A stretch of 52,138 bases of DNA from JAUXFK01 sp034189035. GTDB taxonomy: Bacteria > Desulfobacterota > UBA8473. Positions 1 through 8,265 of the stretch are shown here, piece after piece. The stretch is from assembly GCA_034189035.1 (NCBI GenBank), contig JAXHVA010000020.1, positions 1-52,138 of the forward strand, in the 5' to 3' direction. A program made the translations under genes and the position numbers. The stretch's first letter is position 1. Each line of letters begins with the position of its first letter. The notes below the pieces were generated by a model. That model was given only the letters and a program-made list of their open reading frames with translations, was not told where the DNA came from and did not search any database.

Positions 1-106
1 CGGAACGGGAAGAAAACGATTCTGTACTGGTGTGCGTCTTGTTAGTCATGTAAAAAAAATGCATTTTTTTCGGATGGAGAAGTGTTTTTTCTCTTGACAA
101 GCCCTT

Positions 107-214
107 TAATGGGTGACCCCACTATTCCGTCAATAACGATAATAATCCAGCCAGCCTGATCCTTGGCAAAGTTTACCGTTGGAAATAATGCGGGAATAAT
201 GGGGTCACCCATTA
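107..214. repeat. Inverted repeat with TGGGGTCACCC core
   Basis: The arm at 107-130 (core GGGTGACCCCA) is repeated in inverted orientation at 191-214 (core TGGGGTCACCC), with about 20 of 22 positions complementary across a 60-base spacer. It could fold as a hairpin. Such palindromes often accompany Y1 (REP-associated) transposases, and a remnant of one lies at 3707-3820, but a link is only inferred. Bases 1-454 hold no recognisable gene. Confidence 0.6.
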
Positions 215-454
215 TTCTTATTAGGAATTTGTTGAACGCTCTCGTCTTTTACTTTTTAAAATCGAGACGTTACCTATAATGTTTTCAAAGCGAAATCAAT
301 AACCATTTAAAAGAAAAAATACGACCTTGAAAACTCATAAACTAACGTACGTCAATTTGCTCTCGACACAACACTCGTTGCCCCGCCCCAGCAACGGTGA
401 AACGGGGCAATGAGTGAGAATGCAAATCCATACAAATTCGATTCTTGACCCAAA

Positions 455-865
455 TTATTTTTCGATCTCAATAAGTGGGGTGATAGCGTCCATATAATCC
501 TCACTCTGGATCGCCCTGCATTCGAATACATCGCGGGCCACTTCCCCCAGAATGGTCTTGAACTGATCACGATCCACCAGAACAATTTCTTTGCCAATGT
601 GGAAATGTGGCGTGCGGATACCGCCATTGATAAGGTCGGCGATCCGCTGCACTTTTGATTCATTCAGCATTTTACTAATATTAGCGGTGTCAATTAAAGC
701 TGGCGCGATGTATCCAGCCCTGTATCTTTGAATTTCAAATTCTTCCCATTCCTTATTAATTTTGATTTGTGCAGCAGAAAGTGCCTCAGTGAATTTTACA
801 AACTCTTCCAAGGTTCCTACAAATTCGACTTCTGCTTTCCAGGTAATGGTCTTTTGATTTACCAT
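455..865 (-). CDS. Small companion protein of a radical SAM cluster, function unknown
   Basis: A 136-residue acidic soluble protein with no signal peptide. An excellent ribosome binding site (AAGGAGGT) lies just upstream of the ATG at 865. The first 35 residues are beta/alpha-like (ITWKAEVEF, then TLEEFVKF). The second half carries GGIRTPHFHIGKEIVLVDRD, with a His-Phe-His pair that could bind metal, and the only Cys is in VFECRA. It starts 19 bases after a radical SAM/SPASM gene on the same strand, so it is probably the third gene of that operon. It could be a modified precursor, a recognition or chaperone protein, or an unrelated small enzyme. I do not recognise the family; the gene itself looks real from its RBS and codon structure. 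Confidence 0.7.
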   Translation of the reverse strand: MVNQKTITWKAEVEFVGTLEEFVKFTEALSAAQIKINKEWEEFEIQRYRAGYIAPALIDTANISKMLNESKVQRIADLINGGIRTPHFHIGKEIVLVDRDQFKTILGEVARDVFECRAIQSEDYMDAITPLIEIEK

Positions 866-884
866 GGCTGTTACCTCCTTACAG

Positions 885-2048
885 TTAAATTTCCTCGCTA
901 TCAGGCGAGGTGTTTGTGGTTACGTTCGCCAGTCGGCAACGGTTGTCGTTGTTCACATAATTGAAGAGATGATCGGCAAAAAGATCGTTGTCGTCTTTCA
1001 CGAGTGTTTCGAAGGCATACCGGGCTGCCTCGATGGCTGCTTTCTCCATGGCACAGAGCACTGGTGCCGGCATGTTGCTTGCACCGGACATAAACCAGTT
1101 CGTGCATCCGCACCAACTCATACAAAAACGGTTGTAAAAACATGTACTGCACTCTAACCGGCTGTTCCCGCGCTTGCTGCGCAAGGCGCAGCGCCGCTCT
1201 TGGTTGAGTCCGGTTTTGATATTTCCAAGACAGAAAGTCGGGTCGTCATCCTCACCGATGAACCGCTCGCAAGGATAGATGTTTCCGCTCGGGGCGATTC
1301 CCCACTCGCCGTCACCCATGGAACATTTGTCGCCCTGGGTATAGCCACCCTTTACGAACAGAATCGCCTTGCTGTCGATGAGATTCAAGGCGATCTCGCT
1401 GCTACGCCGAAAGCATGCGATATACCTCTCGGCGACCTGTCGGTAGATGTCGTCGAAACGATTGCAGGCATCGGCTGGCCACTTTGCCATGATATCGGGA
1501 TTGAAATGAATCACAGGGATACCGAGACTCAGGAAAAAGTCCAGTGTTTGCGGTACTTCGGCGAGGGAATCAGGCCCAACAACAGCGTTGACCTCAACCA
1601 CACCTAACCGGTCGATAGCCATCTCTAGATGACGAACAACCTCGGCAAAACTGCCACGACCATTTTTGTAACACCGATTGCGATTGTGTATCTCCTGCTG
1701 GCCATCGAGGCTGAAGCAGAGCCGAATGGACTTCTCCGCGAAGTAATCGAGTATTTCCGAGGAGACCAGCGTACCGTTGGTGGTGATGAAAATCCGCACC
1801 GGCATCGATGTCTCCCCCGACCGCTGGTGGGTATATGCAACGATCTCCTCAATCAAATCGAAGCGCAGTAAGGGCTCGCCGCCAAAGAGACCGAGGTCGA
1901 GTTGACTGTCCACTGACAGCCAGGTCAGGGCGGCGTCAACACAGCGTTTCGCCATATCGAGCGTCATGTCCGGCTTCCTGCTGTTCCCTGCGTAACAGTA
2001 GCGACACGCCAGGTTGCACTGATGCGTCAGGCTCAAGATCGTTTTCAT
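885..2048 (-). CDS. Radical SAM/SPASM peptide-maturase-like protein
   Basis: A 387-residue radical SAM enzyme. The cluster motif CxxxCxxC is at Cys11, Cys15 and Cys18 (CNLACRYC), followed by the SAM-binding LFGGEPLL segment. A C-terminal Cys-rich SPASM region (CSMGDGEWG, YPCERF, CSTCFYNRFCMSWCGC) would hold auxiliary 4Fe-4S clusters. This architecture is shared with sulfatase maturases and RiPP-modifying enzymes such as sactisynthases. Its ATG overlaps the stop of the upstream radical SAM gene by four bases (ATGA), which implies translational coupling, and a 136-aa gene follows 19 bases later. The likely role is post-translational modification of a peptide or protein; the substrate is not identifiable from sequence. 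No sulfatase is encoded nearby, which makes a sulfatase-maturase role less likely. Confidence 0.85.
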   Translation of the reverse strand: MKTILSLTHQCNLACRYCYAGNSRKPDMTLDMAKRCVDAALTWLSVDSQLDLGLFGGEPLLRFDLIEEIVAYTHQRSGETSMPVRIFITTNGTLVSSEILDYFAEKSIRLCFSLDGQQEIHNRNRCYKNGRGSFAEVVRHLEMAIDRLGVVEVNAVVGPDSLAEVPQTLDFFLSLGIPVIHFNPDIMAKWPADACNRFDDIYRQVAERYIACFRRSSEIALNLIDSKAILFVKGGYTQGDKCSMGDGEWGIAPSGNIYPCERFIGEDDDPTFCLGNIKTGLNQERRCALRSKRGNSRLECSTCFYNRFCMSWCGCTNWFMSGASNMPAPVLCAMEKAAIEAARYAFETLVKDDNDLFADHLFNYVNNDNRCRLANVTTNTSPDSEEI

Positions 2049-3105
2049 TTTTCCAGCCTCACAAATGGATCAACACGAAGGAATGTGCCATAGGCCTGTT
2101 CAGCAGCGGCCTTGCACCCTCCACGGCACGACTCTTTTAGAGAGTGGTCGCAATCTCTGCATTCCACCGGCCAAGTCGTGCGAAACGCATCCACATGCGC
2201 ATGATTTTTGTATATGTCGCGCACTGAATCACGCTTGATATTGCCAAGGATCACTGAGGAATGTTCGCAAACTCGAAAATTGCCGGTTGGGTCGACGATG
2301 AGTGTCGAATCCTCCCCAGCCAGAGGACACCAGTTGAATTGGATATGCGAAAAACGCGTGATATCGACCATGCACGGCTCGATAAAAACCCCGGTCGCTA
2401 TGGGAAATCCGTTTTCGACAGCGATCTTTCCAACACCTCCAGATTTTCTTCGACCATTGCTAGTGTCAGGAACAACTCCTCGGAATAGCTGATATTGGCT
2501 GCCCCGGCATTGATTCTGTTATATAAAAAGGAGTTTGCACCAAGTACCATGGCCATATGAACTGTAGGACCAAGATCACAATAGTTTTGGCGAGTGGCAA
2601 CAAAGACAACGATCAGATGCCCGCCGGCAAGATGCACGTTTGTCATACCATCTACGACCGCATCCCACGCCCCATCACGACCTGCAATTCTATCATGCAC
2701 GTCGCGCTGCCAACTCAGAAGCGACACTTGGTAGCTACTGTTGCGTATTGTTGCCTCAACAAAAGGTTCCGTTAGGTTGACACCATTAGTAATGATTTGA
2801 GCAGTGAGACCCTGTGCACGAATAAACTCTATAATTTCAATCATATCGGAACGAAGTGTTGGTTCACCACCACTCAGCGCCACAGTCGAGACGGAGATAT
2901 CTTCCCTCAACCTGAGAATCGTCTGCTTGATTTCGGCGGTGCTCATCTCTTCCTGGATATTCTCTGCATAGTTCAGTTCAGGCGCACGCCAGGCATTGTA
3001 GCAATGACGGCAGCGATTGTTACAGCTATAGGTTAACTCCAGAACAAATGTGTTTGGAAGAGCCTGTGATAAACCTGTCGTTTCATCGAATGGTTTGCTG
3101 GTCAT
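2045..3105 (-). pseudogene. Radical SAM/SPASM protein, frameshifted
   Basis: Two overlapping frames together encode one radical SAM/SPASM protein of about 353 residues. The first part (3105 down to about 2427) has CNNRCRHC at residues 28-35 and LSGGEPTL. It ends prematurely at a TAG at 2398. The second part continues in the neighbouring frame with GFPIATGVFIEPC, then SPASM-type cysteines (NWCPLAGED, VCEHSS, ECRDC, SCRGGC). Adding one A to the AAA run at about 2427-2429 restores an unbroken frame (LEKIAVENG). I prefer the ATG at 3105 to the one at 3144, because the 39 bases between overlap a tandem repeat and encode no conserved-looking sequence. It overlaps the next radical SAM gene by four bases. 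Either a real inactivating frameshift or a homopolymer sequencing error. Confidence 0.8.
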
Positions 3106-3115
3106 GGCAACCCTT

Positions 3116-3155
3116 GACGGATAAGGGGACGCCCTGACGGACAAGGAGACGCCCC
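3116..3155. repeat. Two tandem 20-bp GACGGA-AAGG-GACGCCC units
   Basis: The unit GACGGATAAGGGGACGCCCT at 3116-3135 is followed directly by a copy with two substitutions at 3136-3155. It lies just upstream of the first radical SAM gene and resembles the GGGGACG-type repeats at 3901 and 6690. Bases 3156-3352 hold no supportable gene. Confidence 0.6.
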
Positions 3156-3352
3156 TTCAGATTTTAAGAATTTTATTCGATTAAAAAAAGTATTATTTGC
3201 CGTCCCTTTATCTTTATCTTTCGACGCTCTATCCCCCGGATCATAATGTGATGCAATACACCAGGCGCTTCCAGTCGTGATGATCTTGGCATACATTTTC
3301 ATCTATCACTTTCCTGATTTCCTGTCATCTTAGAATTTGAAGGGCTTCCCCC

Positions 3353-3616
3353 TTATCCTTTAAAAATATCCACCATAAACCCGCTTTCCCTTGACTTAGT
3401 GCCTCTGGCAGGTTCATTCCCACGGTTGTAGACCACAACGGTGAGATTTTCACCGAGCTCGTCACCGGGATGTACTGTCTTAGGCTCGGACAGCTTGATG
3501 CGCAGATCCGGAAGGGCAGCCACGTTTAGGGGAATCAGACCGTTCAAAGCCAGAACAACAATGATAATACAGGCGTGACGAAGCCACCAAAAATAACGCA
3601 AGCTGTTTCTTTGCAT
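3353..3616 (-). pseudogene. Truncated secreted CARDB-domain protein
   Basis: An 87-residue product starting at the ATG at 3616, which has a good RBS (AAAGAGGT). Residues 1-35 form a signal peptide with a long hydrophobic stretch (ACIIIVVLALNGLIPL). It is followed by PDLRIKLSEPKTVHPGDELG and VVVYNRGNEPA, the start of a CARDB-like adhesion fold. The frame stops right after GFMVDIFKG, about halfway through a CARDB domain of usual length, beside an ATTTTTAAA run. This points to a frameshift or truncation. CARDB domains are extracellular all-beta modules. The product is probably non-functional. Confidence 0.55.
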
Positions 3617-3706
3617 GGTCAATACCTCTTTCCACACAGGTGATTGGAAAAAAGAAGATCACTGGTGCATGGCCTTTCCTCAAGAGCGGAAAATAGCTCC
3701 CGGCCA

Positions 3707-3820
3707 TTAAGGTTCCAGTTGGGAGACCTTTTCTTTGATCATTTTTTCACCCCATTGAACTGAATAACTCACGGCAGTAGGTGTGATATCAAAGGTCCCT
3801 GCCAAATCTACCTTAGACAT
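3707..3820 (-). pseudogene. C-terminal remnant of a Y1 (REP-associated) transposase
   Basis: A 37-codon frame reads DLAGTFDITPTAVSYSVQWG then EKMIKEK before a stop. This resembles the helix-turn-helix tail seen at the C-terminus of many REP-associated tyrosine transposases (pattern: short helix, S-x-x-A-V-S-x-S-V-x-x-G-E-K). No HUH catalytic region is found nearby. GGGGACG-type palindromes lie next to it at 3901-3960, as expected for a transposase and its REP sequences. The assignment rests on one short motif. Confidence 0.4.
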
Positions 3821-3900
3821 TCATAACTCCATAACACTCCAACAAGAGACTCTAAATCCTTGACTTTGCCCCGCTCCTTCTGGTGGACCTGCGAGGGAAT

Positions 3901-3960
3901 TGGGGACGTCCTATACCCGTCTCGACGCCTACGGACCGTATAGGGGACGACCGTTAACTC
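3901..3960. repeat. Imperfect palindrome with GGGGACG cores
   Basis: TGGGGACGTCCTATAC at the left faces GTATAGGGGACGACC at the right, giving a short perfect stem (CCTATAC/GTATAGG) plus weaker pairing. It belongs to the same loose motif family as 3116-3155 and 6688-6745 and sits just upstream of the Y1 transposase remnant. The remainder of 3821-4146 has no recognisable gene. Confidence 0.45.
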
Positions 3961-4146
3961 ACGACTGTCCCTCTTACCCCTCCCTTCAGCTCATCCTTCT
4001 CTTGACAGGGGGAATATAGGATGTCCCACCTTAGATAAGAATTATAAATCGTCACCTTGTTGAATGACTACCGTAAATTTTAATACGCTTCTTTGTTATC
4101 CATTGCGATACCACCATATGCTCGTTCAGTGATTCCCTGATATGCA

Positions 4147-5154
4147 CTAGTTCGATATTTCGCCTAAAATTGACTTTCCAGCATATTTTTCCTCTAGCGG
4201 CAAGACAAGTTGGACGGCGTCCTCATCCACAGCTAGTCCCGTTTTAAACAATACTAAGCTACCAGGGCGAAGCTCTCTTTGCCGAAAGTTTATCGGTGCT
4301 TCGATATATCCAGATTGCATTTGGGTAATCACAATATCCCGCGATTCTTTTTGCTCGCCACAGGCTTTCCGGTAATCGGGATGCTCAGCCAAGACCTGAT
4401 GGATTTCCTTTTTCACCGGCTCTACAACTTCACCGGTGCCGACAATTTCCCGCCAGTTCATTTTTACCATTACTGGTCTTTTTTCACCATCCAGCCGGAC
4501 AACCAAGTAAGAGCCTATGATGGGAATGCCGTTAAACCGCCGCCCAAATGAAATGTAGTATTCGGATATAAATAATTCTTGGGGGGGGTCCGGTTTCTCC
4601 ACGTTGGCAACTGCGTTCTTTACTGCGGAAACGGAAAGAATGTCCAGTTCCTCGCCTTCAACCAGCCTGACTATCTCTGTTTCAGCCAATGTTTCAAGAG
4701 CGGTATTGACGGCATCCTTGAAATCCCCAAAGGATGTTTTTACCACTTCATTTCCTTTTTTGGTGTATTTGTAACCTCCAGATGCTTGATGTACCCAAAA
4801 GACGAAGCCATCTGCTTTTGCCATTATGATGTTGCCTTGCTTCCGGGATTTCGTTTGCTCGCCAACTAAGGTTTCCAATATTTTGTTCATGCGCTTCTCG
4901 ATGAACGCATCATCTGGCTCTCGTAATTTAAGTACCGGAATAGGCTTTTGAGGTCTATCGGAAAAGGATAACCTTCGCACCTTGATCTTATCCGTGTTAA
5001 AATATTTTACCACTTTGGCATTCACAATTTTGTATTCGGCCAAATCCGTATCTTGCTTCTTGCCCATTTCATCCTTAGTTTGGGCCATTGCGGAAACCGA
5101 TAGGATCATGAGCTGAACCACAAACACCATATGCCATAGTTTAACCTTTTTCAT
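4147..5154 (-). CDS. Secreted protein with a propeptide-like (PepSY/FTP-like) segment
   Basis: A 335-residue exported protein. The start is the ATG at 5154, preceded by a perfect RBS (AAAGGAGG). Residues 1-25 form a Sec signal peptide ending SAMAQ. Residues around 190-240 read EYYISFGRRFNGIPIIGSYL then a polar VVRLDGEKRP. This layout (aromatic, 'GIPIIGSYLVVRLD') is reminiscent of the propeptide/inhibitor domains of thermolysin- and fungalysin-type peptidases. The C-terminus is beta-rich with no membrane anchor. It lies 11 bases downstream of the caspase-like lipoprotein gene, so the two are probably co-transcribed; this protein might bind or inhibit that product. The exact family is not recognised. 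Confidence 0.75.
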   Translation of the reverse strand: MKKVKLWHMVFVVQLMILSVSAMAQTKDEMGKKQDTDLAEYKIVNAKVVKYFNTDKIKVRRLSFSDRPQKPIPVLKLREPDDAFIEKRMNKILETLVGEQTKSRKQGNIIMAKADGFVFWVHQASGGYKYTKKGNEVVKTSFGDFKDAVNTALETLAETEIVRLVEGEELDILSVSAVKNAVANVEKPDPPQELFISEYYISFGRRFNGIPIIGSYLVVRLDGEKRPVMVKMNWREIVGTGEVVEPVKKEIHQVLAEHPDYRKACGEQKESRDIVITQMQSGYIEAPINFRQRELRPGSLVLFKTGLAVDEDAVQLVLPLEEKYAGKSILGEISN

Positions 5155-5165
5155 TTTGACCTCCT

Positions 5166-6224
5166 TTAGTTCCACAACTGCTGAGACACCCCGACGCTCG
5201 TGATCCAGCGCATCGTAAATACGCTGGTATCCTTATGGTCGGAACCCACATCGCACCATTTATCATTTTCCATTGTCGAGCTTGCCCAGCCTGGAAAGGG
5301 ATAAGCTTCTGCAGCGATGGCGGAAGAGTTATTGGCAGGATCAATATCAAAATAAGCTTCCTGAATAGGTACGCCTGCAATTAAATCATTTGCAAATCCA
5401 ACCAGAGAAACCAATTGTGATGTGTAATAGCTTTTATAATGGCCTAAAATGATGTGCCATGATCCCTGTGTCCAATGATAACAGCGTAATGCCATGTCAT
5501 TATAAGTACCATCCATATTTGCGGTAATTACAGCCTGGCAACCGTGCAGGATTAAAAACTCTAAATCCTTGTTGCCCAACTGTTCATAAATTGTAATTTG
5601 AACGGGATCGTCCCACTCTACACGCCAATGGTGACCAGTACCCTGGCCATAGTGATATAACCCACCGAGCAAGGCAGAGGTGTATTTATAATACAAATAA
5701 GTCACCGATCCCGGATGAGTATCTCCGGAAGTTATTCTCGGATAGGTGTAATAATCATAGGGTACTGTGCTACCCCAGCCCATGGTATCAAGATAATCAG
5801 TATGGTGATCCCATGACGAACCATTGTATGTGTAATAACCAAATAACTCGTGTGGGTGAGGAGGTACGATCATATTGTTGTGTCCGTAAAAAAATACTAA
5901 ATCAAATTCATCCCAGCTTTTATAGGAATCTCCTGGAATTGGAAGGACAGAACGGATGTTGACATCCTGATTTTTATAGCGCCTTGATTTACCCGGATCA
6001 GCATAAGGGCAGCCTGTCCCCCCGTTCATAATAGTCCAAAAATCTTCGTATGGGTCATAGAGTGAACTTACACATACATTCCCTTTCCAATTGTCTTCAT
6101 AAGAACAAAGTGTATATACACCAAGTTCGTTCTTCTTACAGCCGAAAATACCAGCTAAAAGCATCACTATCAAAACAACAGAAAAGGAAAGTCCATGCGC
6201 TCTTAATTTGAATTGTTTTTTCAT
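5166..6224 (-). CDS. DUF6345-like lipoprotein with caspase-fold-like His/Cys motifs
   Basis: A 352-residue lipoprotein starting at the ATG at 6224 (RBS AAAGGAGG). A hydrophobic signal is followed by a lipobox ending at Cys29 (AGIFGC). The body resembles DUF6345 proteins. Two segments fit the catalytic layout of clan CD cysteine peptidases: a hydrophobic strand ending in His115 (FDLVFFYGHNN) and a strand ending in Cys229 (LEFLILHGCQAV). A Trp/Tyr-rich insert lies between them. If catalytic, it would cleave proteins outside the cytoplasm, but activity is only inferred from these motifs. It heads a two-gene unit with the propeptide-like protein at 4147-5154. Confidence 0.75.
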   Translation of the reverse strand: MKKQFKLRAHGLSFSVVLIVMLLAGIFGCKKNELGVYTLCSYEDNWKGNVCVSSLYDPYEDFWTIMNGGTGCPYADPGKSRRYKNQDVNIRSVLPIPGDSYKSWDEFDLVFFYGHNNMIVPPHPHELFGYYTYNGSSWDHHTDYLDTMGWGSTVPYDYYTYPRITSGDTHPGSVTYLYYKYTSALLGGLYHYGQGTGHHWRVEWDDPVQITIYEQLGNKDLEFLILHGCQAVITANMDGTYNDMALRCYHWTQGSWHIILGHYKSYYTSQLVSLVGFANDLIAGVPIQEAYFDIDPANNSSAIAAEAYPFPGWASSTMENDKWCDVGSDHKDTSVFTMRWITSVGVSQQLWN

Positions 6225-7414
6225 CACAGCCCTCCTTTTGTTTGGCTGAGTATAATTTAAACCAGACCTTGTATTTATGCTTGTTACGGCAGAATCAGCC
6301 GCCATTTCAGTTCCTTGAGTTGTCATTATTTGTTAAAAATAGTATCATCTTCCAATCTCCATCCCCAGCTTTTTCATATAGGATAAAAACAGGAATAACT
6401 ATACGTAGTATTTCAATCATACGGCATAAACGGGATAGAGAGGAGCCTCGCTACTTCCCTCCTCCCACAGCACCTGATATACGGGTCATGTACCACTGTG
6501 ACTCGGTTGATTAATCCAACCATTAAAGGTCAGATGGGTGTTCAATCAATTTGACTCAACGAACAATTTGCCATCCAATAATTGCTAGGTAATCACACTA
6601 AGTGACGGTGTAATGTGCCCTGTCCAAACTACCTACTGACCTTCTTATACCGTTCGGGCCTTCAGAGGCGACATAACTCGGGATTATACGGGACGTCCAT
6701 TTGTAATTGCTTTTAAAGTTATTTAACTACGAATGGATGTCCCGCACCCCCCTTCTTTTTTACCTTATTTAGCTTTTTCTCAAAACCGTTACTTCTTTAA
6801 TTCCAATGGATATGAGCCCAGTCACCCGCTTGGCCACCCAGTTGAAATTATAAAGCAATAACTCATAGTCGCCCCTATTTACTCATTATTTATAGCAATT
6901 TTCAGGCCATATTTTATAGAAGCAATACGATTACTTTCCAATTTATTGATTTAACTGAGAATAATTCTATATTACCTTTGATTTATAGCCTTTATCACCA
7001 ATTTAAACCCAAATATATTAGGTAATCTATTTCTTGTTTTATGTAATCTATTACATATTTATCCTATTTTTTTACTACCAATTAAAGTGAGAAGGGAAAC
7101 GCTGGTCATCAGCACAGGGCAATTTGGTATGTCCAGGAAGCTATTCTCTTCTCCTTGAGATAGAGATCATGTGAATTCAAATTATAAGGAATACAAGTCT
7201 ATTATCAATGTTAACTATATGCTAACATAATAAAATATAAGTAATAACAAGTCTATTATTTCAATAATTGTATTCAATAGAATACGCTTTTTCGTTAATC
7301 ATGTAGAAAATCACTATGCGTATCCTTGATAATATGATAAAAAGTTTTACATTAAACACTTCGGTCAATTCCAAAAAGTTTGGTGTTTTAATAATCATTT
7401 TGGAGGTCTTCATA
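6225..7414. other. Gene-poor 1.2-kb intergenic region
   Basis: No supportable coding region. It contains the presumed promoter of the lipoprotein gene, a GGGACGTCC hairpin at 6688-6745, and an AT-rich stretch (about 6880-7315) in front of the TIGR02147-like gene. On the minus strand around 6421-6500 there is a short structured-looking segment vaguely similar to the region before group II intron reverse transcriptases. The evidence for that is too weak to call. Confidence 0.6.
6688..6745. repeat. Hairpin with GGGACGTCCATT arms
   Basis: The arm 6688-6705 (ACGGGACGTCCATTTGTA) and the inverse arm 6728-6745 match at 15 of 18 positions across a 22-base loop. It carries the GGGACGTCC core also seen near 3901, which suggests a dispersed REP-like family. 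Confidence 0.6.
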
Positions 7415-8263
7415 TTGGATAATACTGAGCGCCCAATCATATATGATTACATGGACTATCGAGATTTCCTGAACGATATGTTCCGTTTCAGGAAAAAAAA
7501 GGACAAATACTTTTCATACAGACACTTCGCCAATAAGGCTGGTTTTTCATCTCCCAATTTTCTACAGCTTGTTATTGAAGGCAAGAGGAATCTTACAAAC
7601 ACAAGTCTTGCCAAGGTTGCGAAAGGTTTTGGGCTTAATAAACAGGAAAGAGAGTTCTTTGAGAACCTCGTCATTATGAACCAGGCAAGAGACCACGAAG
7701 AGAAAAATCACTATTTGAAGAAGATGATGTCCATTAGAGCATACACCAAAGTACGCATAATTGAGAAGAAGAGTTATGAGTACTTTTCCAAGTGGTACAA
7801 TCCGGCGATAAGGGAGATCGTATTGTTCGGAGATCGTAATTTTACTTCTGAAGAGATAGCATCTACATTAAGCCCTAAAATTACACCCAGGGAAGCAGAA
7901 AGGGCTCTCAATCTCCTGCTGGAGCTTAGATTGATAGAGAAAGATAAAGACGGGCTTTGGCAGCAATCTGATCTTGCCTTGAGTACCGGCCCTGAGGTGA
8001 TGTCCATTGCAGTAGCGAACTTTCACAGAGAGATGCTCAAGCTTGCTGCCGAATCCCTCGAGCGTTATCCAGCGAATGAACGGGATATTACAGGACTCAC
8101 ATTGCGTGTGAATAGCGGGAGTATGGCTGAGATAAAGAAAAGGATAGCCCGCTTCAGAAAAGAACTTCTTGAATTCGCATTCGACGAAGAAGACACAGAT
8201 CAAGTGATACAGATTAGCCTTCAGGCATTTCCTTTAACAAAAAAAGACAAAAGGAAGGGATAA
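7415..8263 (+). CDS. TIGR02147-family protein (probable transcriptional regulator)
   Basis: A 282-residue soluble protein. The start is the TTG at 7415, chosen because GGAGG at 7402-7406 is ideally spaced; the upstream in-frame ATG at 7316 has no RBS and would add an unlikely leader. The N-terminus (YDYMDYRDFLNDMFRFRKKK, YFSYRHFANKAGFSSPNFLQ) has the hallmark pattern of the TIGR02147/DUF4423 family, with an HTH-like segment and a longer all-helical body. Members are often paralogous and sit beside secreted protein genes. The next gene, a lipoprotein, begins two bases after this stop, so the two form an operon. It probably controls its own cassette; no target site is visible. Confidence 0.8.
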   Translation: MDNTERPIIYDYMDYRDFLNDMFRFRKKKDKYFSYRHFANKAGFSSPNFLQLVIEGKRNLTNTSLAKVAKGFGLNKQEREFFENLVIMNQARDHEEKNHYLKKMMSIRAYTKVRIIEKKSYEYFSKWYNPAIREIVLFGDRNFTSEEIASTLSPKITPREAERALNLLLELRLIEKDKDGLWQQSDLALSTGPEVMSIAVANFHREMLKLAAESLERYPANERDITGLTLRVNSGSMAEIKKRIARFRKELLEFAFDEEDTDQVIQISLQAFPLTKKDKRKG

Positions 8264-8265
8264 AT

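Noticed and set aside
864..1157. Plus-strand frame opposite the second radical SAM gene
   Set aside because: It is a shadow of the SPASM region; no RBS or recognisable product.
3156..3302. Open frame of about 66 codons upstream of the first radical SAM gene
   Set aside because: It runs through the tandem 20-bp repeat and low-complexity sequence and has no conserved pattern.
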